NCBI GenBank assembly: GCA_036346255.1
Contig: CM070617.1
Span: 24,789,080 to 24,853,079, forward strand
Source: Ampelocalamus luodianensis
Lineage: Eukaryota; Streptophyta; Magnoliopsida; Poales; Poaceae
DNA: 64,000 nucleotides
Reading direction: 5' to 3'
A program made the position numbers and the translations under genes. The notes beneath the pieces are model-generated. The model did not search any database. It saw only the letters and a program-made list of their open reading frames with translations, and was not told where the DNA came from. Below, one piece after another: positions 55,857 to 64,000 of the stretch (positions are counted from its first letter, which is position 1; every line of letters starts with the position of its first letter).

Positions 55857-57562
55857 GTTTGTATGGTTAGCCATTGATTAGCTTTAATTAATCTGGTTTA
55901 ATGGCTGTGGATTAATTGCTGCTGGGATTTCAATGACAAGTGAACCCGACAGTGAGTTAATGAGTGCATTAACTCAGTTGGTCTCCTGAGATTCAATGAC
56001 AAGTGGGGCCACATAGTAACTCCACGCGGTTTGACCACGCGTTGTCCGTGCGCCTCTCTCTGGATTTTGGGACCCACCAACCAGCGAATTTCTCTCTCCC
56101 CCTTTGTCCTTTTCTCTTTTTAATTCAAAAGATAGAATTCTAAATTACCGTCTTCACTCATTTTAACTTAAAAAATTATGAAATTTGTTTCTAAAAATTT
56201 CTAAATTTAAGATCTTTCTAATAGTAGTAGCTTTGTTCAATTTGGAGTTCATTTAGTATTTATTTGTTCTCCTTGCTTGTTTTTTTTCGGCACGTTCGTC
56301 CGAATAGAATTCGAAGAAGCAAGAGATCTCCAACTTGATCAAGCTCAAGAATATCAAGACCCTTTAGCCTTAGACCTAGGCGAGTCAATACTTTGATCAT
56401 ATTGAGCCTACATTTTATACAAATTATATTTTTTTTAAATTATCAAATTGCATGCTTTAATTCCTTATGCAAATGTATGTCAAATCTTAAGGTAGTTAAG
56501 TACCAACTTGATAATTAAAATAAATATTATGCCATCCTTTAACAATTGAATCCCTTAACCTTTGTCACCCTAGTCATTATGTGGTAACTATACTAGTTAT
56601 AGGTTGTACTTAAATGACATGCTAGACTTACTTATATACCGGGGTATTAATTACCCCAATCATCATCTCATAAAATCATGATCTTGTTTTGGGCAGTTAT
56701 CGTGGGTAAATGACTGGTGTATTTGAGATAACATAGTTTTCACCTCTCAAAACCCTAATAACTTGATGTTACCATATCTGGGCGGATGGTATGATGGTGG
56801 TGGGTGCTGATGTAGCTCAAGGAATGTTGGTATGTGGAATGTTGGAATGTGGTATGAACTGCCCAGATGGCTTTAAGGACTTAATCCTGTGATGACCTTT
56901 CAATGTAAAATAGTACAACCACAAGTCTATAATGGTGTCGACCTGGCCAACTAATCTGTATCCACCAATACGAGTTGCACCATCGGAGTAACCCACGAGT
57001 TGTGTCGCTGGCGTAAGCCGTCATGGACATGGGTCGGGATGCTGGTATAAGTCGCCGTGTGGCGCAAGAGGGGGTTTGGGGGCATGGTTTACGCAGGTGT
57101 GTGAGCATAACCACTCTCAAATGAAACCTTAACGGGTGCAACTAACACTGAGGGGTGCATTGTAAAGGCCTTGTGATAATCTCCCCTTGATTCACATGTC
57201 TAAGGAAGCGTGTGTACATATCAAGACGATTATCTCTTGTGGGTAAAGTGTATAGTCTCTGCAGAGTACAAACTATTCGAATAACCGTGCCCACGGTCAA
57301 GGGCGGGAATGGGAACTTACATGAGTTAGTTCTATTTATAAAACTTTGTGTGTGGGATGAAAACGTGTCAGGTTGATGTAAACCTGAATTTGGTTTTCCC
57401 TGGGTGAAAGTACCCCAGTGATGTTAATAGGTGGATGTAACCACCATAAAAAATAAGTGTAAGGTGGAGATAACCTTTGCCGTTATTAATATTGCACAAT
57501 TATCCTCTTTAAGAAAATGTGATTTAGTTAAAATGCTAAGTGATAGTACCTTCTAACTATTG

Positions 57563-57740
57563 TATTTAAAAATAGGGGGATTGGATCATATACCCTCCTT
57601 GAAATTCAGGATTTCAGGATTTACCCTCCCACCCCAATGACATGTGGGGTCACCATAGGTCAATGACATGTGGGCCAGGAGGGTAAATCCTGAATTTCCA
57701 TCTCAGGGGAGGGTATATGATCAAATTTTCCTTAAAAATA
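57563..57740. mobile_element. Foldback MITE-like element
   Basis: GATCATATACCCTCC at 57584 is the exact inverted match of GGAGGGTATATGATC at about 57708. AAATTCAGGATTTACCCTCC and its inverse also pair further in. The outer AT-rich ends (TATTTAAAAATA / CCTTAAAAATA) are weakly inverted. Near the middle is a direct repeat CAATGACATGTGGG (about 57634 and 57661). No frame. Lies inside the giant LTR. Confidence 0.75.
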
Positions 57741-57997
57741 TTGCTTTGAGCAAATAAAAGAACCTAAGCTATCCTTGTTAAGTCTTGCATGTATAAATAT
57801 TGCATTTGTGTGTTAGCTCGCTTGCACAGTTATTTGTGCTCACTCTCGCTTCCCCCAAAAACCCTTCAGAGCCTATGGAGCAAGGTTATTATGCATACTA
57901 CGAGGATCCCGAAGTCGAAGGCCAAGGAGGCGATGAAGAGTAGTTTAGGTTTTAGTTGTTCTAGTCTCGCCTCAGTCTAGCTGACTCAATTGGTACT

Positions 57998-58793
57998 CGT
58001 GTGATGAACCCGAAGGTCCGATTGTTGTCCAGATCTTTCGATGAGAACGATACGTTCGGTAGTAGTCGCTCAACTCTCACGATCCTGACTACGAACTCGC
58101 AAGGCTCGAAACCACGCAATCGCTGAACTGCTCGACAAGTCGTTATCAACCGTGCACGAATACCCGGTTGACCTGACCATGAAGGTCGATTCCTGCATAC
58201 ACTGAAAAAGCACGCAAGAACAAGATAAAGTAATATGAAATTGCAAATAGGAATTGAAATATTTGAATTGAGTTGGGATTCTGAATAAGGATCTTAATTG
58301 GGTGGTCTAGTCGACACACGCAAAAGATACAAGTTGCAACGAAGGCAAACTAAACATAAACAAAATCCAAGAAAAACTAGAGGGGTGCGACCTCCTTATA
58401 TAGGGGAGGGGGAGCCGCACATCTAATAGAACCAGCGGGGCAGGACTAAATTCGCAGGTTACTGTTCATGTGAACAGTAACCACACCCCCCAAGTGGGCC
58501 GCCAGCAGATGGGCCAAGTTCAGTATGATTACAAAGCCCAAATTGGTCCAAACAAGTGATATTACATCTTATTTTGATGATTGCGATCAGTCCAGAAGGA
58601 ATTCGGAGGTGAGACCGGATCCGTTGGAAAGAGGACGAAATAAGCTTTCAATCAATTACTCGCGGACCTCCAACGGACCCCGTATGTGAAAGTTATGCCT
58701 GTTTTAAGTTGGTGTTGCGTGCTGATTCCGAGGCCGAACCGATTCCAAACGGGTCCATTTCGAACTGCTTGCTTGTCTTGGACCAAAAGTGAC
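57998..58793 (-). mobile_element. LTR remnant, - orientation, inside the giant LTR
   Basis: Read on the - strand it begins TGTCACTTTTGGTCC and ends GGGTTCATCACA. It has a TATA box (CCCTATATAAGGAGG, around 58395-58408), the grass Gypsy U3 phrase CATAACTTTCACATACGG, and an inverted pair around TTACTGTTCA/TGAACAGTAA. No matching target duplication was found, so the edges are estimates. No coding capacity. Confidence 0.45.
58457..58482. repeat. 12-bp inverted repeat with 2-base spacer
   Basis: GGTTACTGTTCA-TG-TGAACAGTAACC, exact arms, within the U3 part of the LTR remnant. May be a protein-binding palindrome; TGAACAGT also dominates the copia D minisatellite at 31545-31790. Confidence 0.9.
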
Positions 58794-59304
58794 ATGACGC
58801 TGCACATATATATATTTCATCATTAGGTAGCATCATATAGTTCATATAATATAAAGACACTCCTAAAAACAAGCTCACCTGATAATTTAAGTGAAGCGTA
58901 CGAGCTCTAATACTTGGAACAGTAAGCATAGCAAATATGGTTTTATCCATAGGGGTCATGTCCTCATCATCGTGTACTACCAATATTACCCAATACTTTG
59001 GATAATATCGGTCGTACATTGGTTTCCCCAGTCGCGTGCTTGTGGCGAGATGTGCTCTACCCCTTTTGTTTCCGTTGTCGTTTCCGCTGTTTTGTAATGA
59101 ACTCATTTGGCCTGGTCGGCCCTATTGTAAACTCGATCTGATGCGGTCTATTTGAACCCTAAATAGTTGTATTAATGTATGGTATGGTTCGCGAATCTGT
59201 ATGAAATGATTCAGTAATGTATTCTGTGAGCACTATCTACTGATCTAGAGAATAATATAGTACTGTTATGAGAGAATTCTGGATTGTAAAATCCGATTCC
59301 GTCA

Positions 59305-60626
59305 CTATGTTTGTTAGTCCTCTACACAATGTCAAAGGACGTACTCCTACAAATTAAGCTCATCAGCCAAATGCGACAAACCATCACTTACAGTTACCCT
59401 AGCTATAGCTAGTAACCCTACTCCCTAATTGGTTATGCATGATCTGTGACTACTAGATCTGTATCTTAACTCCTGTCGATAGTCAACTACTCAACTTAGC
59501 CAAGGCCAGTTAACCGAACCTTGAAGCTAATTGACCCTTAGGTGACAAGCAAATCTACTGTCATGAATGGATCTACTATACTACTACTACTACTACTACA
59601 GTACTCCAGCTAGCAATTTTGTCTGGTCAGGAGATACATATATAGATTTCTGATTTGAAAAACTTGCATTGAGCAATCAGTGAGTTTACTACCTGCTGGT
59701 GGTGGTCGCGGATCTTAATGGCATATCCGTCGGCAGCACGTACGTACGTACGGGCGTTCTGTCGATCCAACGCCAGCTTAATTCAACGCCTATCGGCGCA
59801 CCTTGAATTGCCCATGGCGACGTCGCGACGACCTCCCACGACTTAAGCTTACCTGCCAAGAGATCGACTGGAGCAGGCACGTTAACATGCCCAACATCTG
59901 CTCTTTGTGTAACGAGCAGGAATGATTCGGCCGCTGGTCTTCCATTTATGTTTGAAGATTAATTCCAGTTCGCGCCAAGTCTTGATTGGGTCCCAGTGAA
60001 CAGAATTCTCGAGAACGACTGTGCAGTGCGCAGTACCAGTTAGTTGGCCATCAGATACAACTTTTGTATATAAGCTGTCGCGCGCTGGTTAATTAAGCGT
60101 CAATCCTGGCTACGTGCAATGCGTGCGTGCATTGCATATATGGTCGTTAACTTCTGATGATGTGCTAATTTACTGCCGGGTCCAGAATAGGAACACTGCA
60201 GCATATATAAACCAAGTAAAATTCAAGTACGAGTTACTCGTATGTAGATAGATGTATTTGTGCATGGGGACAGACTGTCACTGGACAACGGGTACCGAGG
60301 AGATCCTGTTGTTAACTGCCCTAAACATTGAGTTTGTTGCAAGAGCGTTGTCAAGATTGGTTGTGTTGGCCGACGGTATGGGCTCGATCTATCAGAAATT
60401 CAGAAGTAGCGGTCTTGCACTACAGGCTTTTTATACTGGATTGCCGCTGAATGACTTAACATGTAGGGGTACCATCGGAGTGTCGGTATATTACTATGTA
60501 TCACGCCCTACAAGCTTCTTTCCATTCAATGAAAAGAGCTACTGAGTTGGACCAGGACGTGATGGAATTTGTTGCGCGAACCCCAGGCCCGTCCAGGACA
60601 GACATACTTTCCAGGTGTATCAGTTA
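59305..60626. other. Intergenic sequence, no gene recognised
   Basis: Mixed composition. A 97-codon frame (60252-60545, +) starts MYLCMGTDCHWTTGTEEILL but matches no family I know and lacks supporting context. A TAC microsatellite lies at 59578-59600. GTACGTACGTACG occurs at about 59740. Confidence 0.45.
59578..59600. repeat. TAC/CTA trinucleotide microsatellite
   Basis: About seven uninterrupted TAC units. Confidence 0.9.
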
Positions 60627-61611
60627 GGTCCTGTTTGGTAGAGTTTCAGATTTTTATTTTTCAGATTCTGCTCCTGATTCTCTGAGAATTTGGAGTTATC
60701 TGTTAAAAGTGTTTGGCTGGTAGGTTGACTCCAAAAACCATATGAGAGAGTATTAGAGACAAATAGACCAAGCTACCCCTTGTACAAATATTTCAATTGT
60801 GTCTTGTAGTGCTTGCTTGCTACACAAATCACTAGGCAGGAAAATCTCATGTTCATTGAGCACAAACACATGAGCTTACTAGCAGTAGCAATTACTAACA
60901 ATGCTAAAACTACAGAATCACTGAATCAACAATACATTAGGCCATTCTGGATGAACACAGTAAGCAAAACGAAAAACAACAACAGATTAGGCCATTTTGT
61001 TTGTGTAGTAACAAGACTTCCTGCCAAGTATGTTTTCTGAATACCTATCCACAACATAATCTCGTATCACTCAGAATCTTGAATCATTCAAATTAGTTTG
61101 TCAACATAATCCATGTTTCTTCCTCATCTGTGAAGTTGAAATTTCTTCTTGTTTTTATACAAGTACACTTTTCACTTGACTAGAACACATGCACCTTTTG
61201 TTTAATAGCTGCACATTTTTTTAGAAATAGGGGTGTTAACCACCCCAGTTCCATTTATTAATGAAACCAAATGAGTTTACAGTTTTCTCGGCTTTTATCC
61301 ATACAATCCAACTCAGAGCAAAGACACAGGAATAGACCACGGCAGCACCGCCCCTATCACCTATTCAAACCATACAGAACATCACTTAAGCACATTTCAG
61401 TTCCATTTTGTTTCACCATCCACAACTTTGCTTCCAATCACCATCTTGTCAATCTTCACACAGCGCTCCAGTCCCAGGGACTTCTCAGTGTTGATCCAAT
61501 TCATCTCCACTTCAGGCTCGGAAAGCTCCGCTTTGGACTTCAATTGATAGATATAGCTATCCATCTGCTCCTCTTATGTACCCGGGCAGAGTACCCTCCA
61601 TTTCTAAGCCA

Positions 61612-62010
61612 TCAGTGCCATCTTCCTCCAAAGTACCTGCATTCCACACCATTCCTCCAAAGTACCTGCATTCCACACCATTGTGCCTGTCGAAAATACA
61701 TGTTATTTCTTTCCTTCCACAAGCACCAGAAGACAATCGAAGTAAGCATATTCAATGTCAACTTATTTTTATTACAAATCCACCACTTTGCCGCTGATTC
61801 AAAGTCATTTCCAATTGGAAGACCCAAAATATCTGACATGCCTCTCCAAATAGCTTTTGCCACCACACATTAAAAAAAGAGGTGATAAACTAATTCAGTT
61901 TTATCTGGTACATTTTGCCTCTTGGTTAAATTAACTCTAGTCAGAACTTTGTTATTAGACATTAGCCAAAGAAAAAAAAAGTGAATTCTAGGTGGCACAC
62001 CTCTAAAATT
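61612..62010 (-). pseudogene. LINE (non-LTR retroelement) fragment, zinc-binding region after RT
   Basis: On the - strand it reads PPRIHFFFWLMSNNKVLTRV, NLTKRQNVPDKTELVYHLFF, a stop, then CVVAKAIWRGMSDILGLPIG, AKWWICNKNKLTLNMLTSIV and FWCLWKERNNMYFRQ. This is the zf-RVT region found at the C-terminus of plant L1-type polyproteins (F-W-L-M ... L-T-R-x-N-L ... H-L-F-F-x-C ... W-x-x-W-K-E-R-N). The first CxxC pair is lost and a TAA stands where a Glu codon is usual. A 27-bp direct repeat (CAAAGTACCTGCATTCCACA at about 61629 and 61659) is a local duplication. The RT itself is missing, so it is a fragment. Confidence 0.8.
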
Positions 62011-62579
62011 CACTACAGCATATAAGGACTGAACAGATAAGTGCAGCTCCTAGATCATATTATCCTCTTCATCAGTGAAACTAATGGACTGAGCTACACT
62101 CACTAGATCAATTAAGGGTGCAGGAAATTTAACAAAAACATTCTTGATTAGTGCAGATGAAAAAACTAAACTTGAAAGCTATACATATGTGATATACTGA
62201 ATAGTTCAAGATGCATGAAAAAAATCATCAAGCACTTCGTTTTTTGACACTCAGAATGGTCAAACGTTGATGCTATGCCTTCTTTCACATAACATTGATA
62301 AAGAATTACATGGTAATTTTCTGCTACATTCACAGATTCAAGGATATACGCATGAGTCTGCACATTCCAAAACGATTATTACAGATCAATCCACCCTAGG
62401 GCTAAAGGCAAAGAGGAGGGAGACAAAATAGGGAGAGCTGAACGATACGAGCTATACGAGCTGGTATAACTCTTGAATATTTTCAGCATCAACTAGCATA
62501 GCGCTGTACATATTCATTCCAGATCTGGGCACGATATACAAGCCCCCTTCAAGCTCAGATCTCCCAACATAAAATCAAC

Positions 62580-63060
62580 TAGGGGTGAGGGTGGTAGGCA
62601 GCGATTGGGGCCGAGGGCAGTGCCAGTGGTTGGGACTGAGGGCGGCGGCCGCTGCTGGGGCTGATGTCGGCAGCGACGAAATTAGGGTTAGGGCGGTGGC
62701 GGCATACCTGGACAAGATGAGCTGCGCGCGGGGATGCTTCCGAGGTCTCCGTAGTCGTCGGTCGGCGCCGTGGACGCCGGGGGCGGGGTGGGACGACAGG
62801 TGCTACACGCGAGACGCCGCCGAGCTCTCCTGCTCCGGGTGGAATGAGGAGTTGGGGATCGATGCGAATCAGGTGAGGGTGCTCGAACAGATGGGAGGTT
62901 GGGGGTATACCGAGTGGCATTTTGTGGGTAATAACCAGCAACTTCAAGGGTCACTCTTGTTTCGAGTCGACTGCTCCCCACGAGAATCAACCCAAGGTCG
63001 CTCCACGGGTCTAGTTCATTTTCAGCTCTGGATCTCACCTGCACCGAGAATTTGGTTTTT
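62580..63060. other. GC-rich block in the second PIF/Harbinger-like element
   Basis: Open on both strands (184 codons + at 62585-63139, 122 codons - at 62947-62579). GGGCGGTGGCGGC words and an AAATTAGGGTTAGGG motif suggest a 5' leader or first exon of a captured gene in reverse orientation. No protein family is recognised. Confidence 0.4.
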
Positions 63061-63066
63061 GAGAGC

Positions 63067-63134
63067 TAGGGGTGTTTGGCTCAGCTCCACAAACTCCTAC
63101 CGAGAAGCTAGAATTCGGAGCTGTACCAAACGCC
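63067..63134. repeat. Inverted repeat at the right end of the PIF/Harbinger-like element
   Basis: TTTGGCTCAGCTCC at about 63077 faces GGAGCTGTACCAAA at 63117-63130. The terminal sequence is thus repeated in inverted form about 40 bases inward. Confidence 0.75.
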
Positions 63135-63138
63135 CTTA

Positions 63139-63507
63139 GTCACCGCGCGAGTGTCTGAAGCATTTCTGCATCGCAAAAACCATCATGCATGCATGTAATC
63201 GAGACGCATAGATGAACAACCTGCATCTCCCCAGCATAAGAAGAGCAATTGATCTTCATACTCGATAAAACTTGGTATATGTGCTGCATCTTCATTTGAT
63301 TCGACGATGATCATCACCTAACATTTCCTTCTGTTGCCAATGCCAGGTGGATTTCTGCCACGCAGTTCAAACTTCAAACGTACTTGAAGGGGGAATGGAC
63401 TGTTCATGCTCTGTAATAAGTCCCCCCCTTCGTTTCTGTAATTGCCCATATGGGGTGGTATGTGACCACACTAGTTTAGCACGTCTGCACGTATGAGGTA
63501 CGTTACA
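63139..63507. other. Intergenic sequence, nothing recognised
   Basis: About 370 bases of unique-looking, moderately AT-rich sequence between the PIF/Harbinger-like element and the next LTR-like block. Confidence 0.4.
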
Positions 63508-64000
63508 TGTCAGGACCCGGATTTACAACCCGGAACCTTTTGTGTATACAATCTATGGATCGGTAGCTAGTTCACATAATTAAATTATTGAATATTAAAC
63601 ACATATCTTATCAACGTAAAGCTATGCATAATATTAATTAAACAATACGTAAATATGTCGTACGATCACTTAACTTACACAGGAGCCGATTGGGCCTAAT
63701 ACCTTAAATACATAATTGCAACGGAAACGAAATCAATAACACAACAGGTGGGACCCTTAGGATATGCCCACATGCAATCGACTAGAGCTTGCGACCTAGT
63801 TCTTGGTCTCCTCGATTTCCAGTATTGTCGAACACGATTAAGCGCCCGCGGAGCCTTCCTATTTTTTTCTCACTGGATGATAATATTGAGCGAGTGTGAG
63901 TACACCACCTTAGTTCGCGAGCCAACACACAACATACAGTTATAATAGATGCAAGTCTGATCAAAGGGATAGCTAGCTTGAGGTTCTTTTGTTTGCATAA
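63508..64000. mobile_element. Start of a further LTR-like sequence, cut by the window end
   Basis: Begins TGTCAGGACCCGGATTTAC after ACGTTACA. The following phrases (TAATATTGAGCGAGTGTGAG and TACACCACCTTAGTTCGCGAG) are of the kind seen in antisense long LTRs of grass Gypsy/LARD elements. The other end lies outside the window, so neither the family nor the orientation is certain. Confidence 0.4.

Larger units (their letters stand above)
46804..59304 (+). mobile_element. Probable second giant solo LTR (Gypsy/LARD type), split by copia E and other insertions
   Basis: The left part starts TGTAACAACCCATTTTC at 46804 and is GC-rich at 46990-48060. The right part resumes after copia E at 55862 and is AT-rich to about 57990. 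It ends with a segment (TTTGTTTCCG...TTGGCCTGGTCGG...CGGTCTATTTGAACCC) to about 59304. Flanks CTCTG (46799-46803) and CTATG (59305-59309) differ by one base. Without copia E and the LTR remnant it is about 3.7-4 kb, like the solo LTR at 4611-8705, and the two share words such as CTATTCGAATA and the overall layout. Continuity across copia E is certain from its GTTTG duplication. The outer ends are inferred. Confidence 0.6.
60627..63135. mobile_element. PIF/Harbinger-like non-autonomous element, TTA duplication
   Basis: The left end GGTCCTGTTTGGTAGAG follows TTA (60624-60626). The right end CTGTACCAAACGCCC at 63135 precedes TTA (63136-63138). The inverted ends agree over TTTGGTA(G/C)AG. The first 160 bases match, inverted, the right end of the element at 43224-45677, so both belong to one family. 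No transposase is present. The interior carries a LINE fragment on the - strand and a GC-rich block. Confidence 0.72.

Noticed and set aside
58693..59106. 137-codon - strand frame
   Set aside because: It spans the edge of the LTR remnant and the giant LTR and has no recognisable domain.
61271..61873. 200-codon + strand frame in the second PIF/Harbinger-like element
   Set aside because: It is the antisense of the LINE zf-RVT fragment, which has clear motifs on the - strand.

Overview
The window is eukaryotic nuclear DNA from a plant, almost certainly a grass (Poaceae). It carries plant Ty1/copia and Gypsy-type LTR retrotransposons, a CACTA element with CACTACTACA termini, PIF/Harbinger-like elements, a nuclear tRNA-Leu(AAG), and an intron-containing LOB-domain transcription factor gene that matches the plant LBD15 family. 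I cannot name the species. All identifications come from reading motifs and boundaries; no database search was run.

Layout. 1-14453: a decayed copia element (A, + strand, 5' end outside the window). It is split by a probable solo Gypsy LTR (2384-3025) and by a 9.3 kb CACTA element (4096-13385, target duplication AGA). The CACTA element is itself split by a 4.1 kb solo LTR (4611-8705, duplication GATAG). 14459-23095: a second copia element (B, - strand, duplication GGTGG) abutting the end of A. Its 5' leader holds a young small LTR retroelement (C, about 19349-22773) carrying pieces of cellular genes, pentatricopeptide-repeat and sugar-transporter coding sequence. 23101-30799: gene-poor sequence with one tRNA-Leu gene (29774-29854) and a 333-bp tandem duplication. 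30805-37513: complete but decayed copia D (duplication GTTAA). 37519-43220: ordinary sequence with the one intact protein-coding gene of the window, LBD15-like, on the - strand (41437 to 40296, three exons). 43224-45677: PIF/Harbinger-like element (TTA flanks) carrying a dihydrodipicolinate synthase pseudogene. 46804-59304: a probable second solo giant LTR, split by copia E (48087-55856, duplication GTTTG, same family as D), another LTR remnant and a small foldback element. 60627-63135: a second PIF/Harbinger-like element (TTA flanks) with a LINE fragment. From 63508: the start of a further LTR-like sequence leaving the window.

How it fits together. Most of the window is nested transposons, and the target duplications give a relative insertion order. 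The functional host content that can be supported is the tRNA gene and the LBD15-like gene. The most interesting material is gene capture: element C joins fragments of at least two unrelated cellular genes in one open frame between nearly identical LTRs, and a DNA transposon carries a DHDPS copy that lost its catalytic centre. Copia D and E share the same RT active-site change and the same frameshift, which suggests they were copied in trans.
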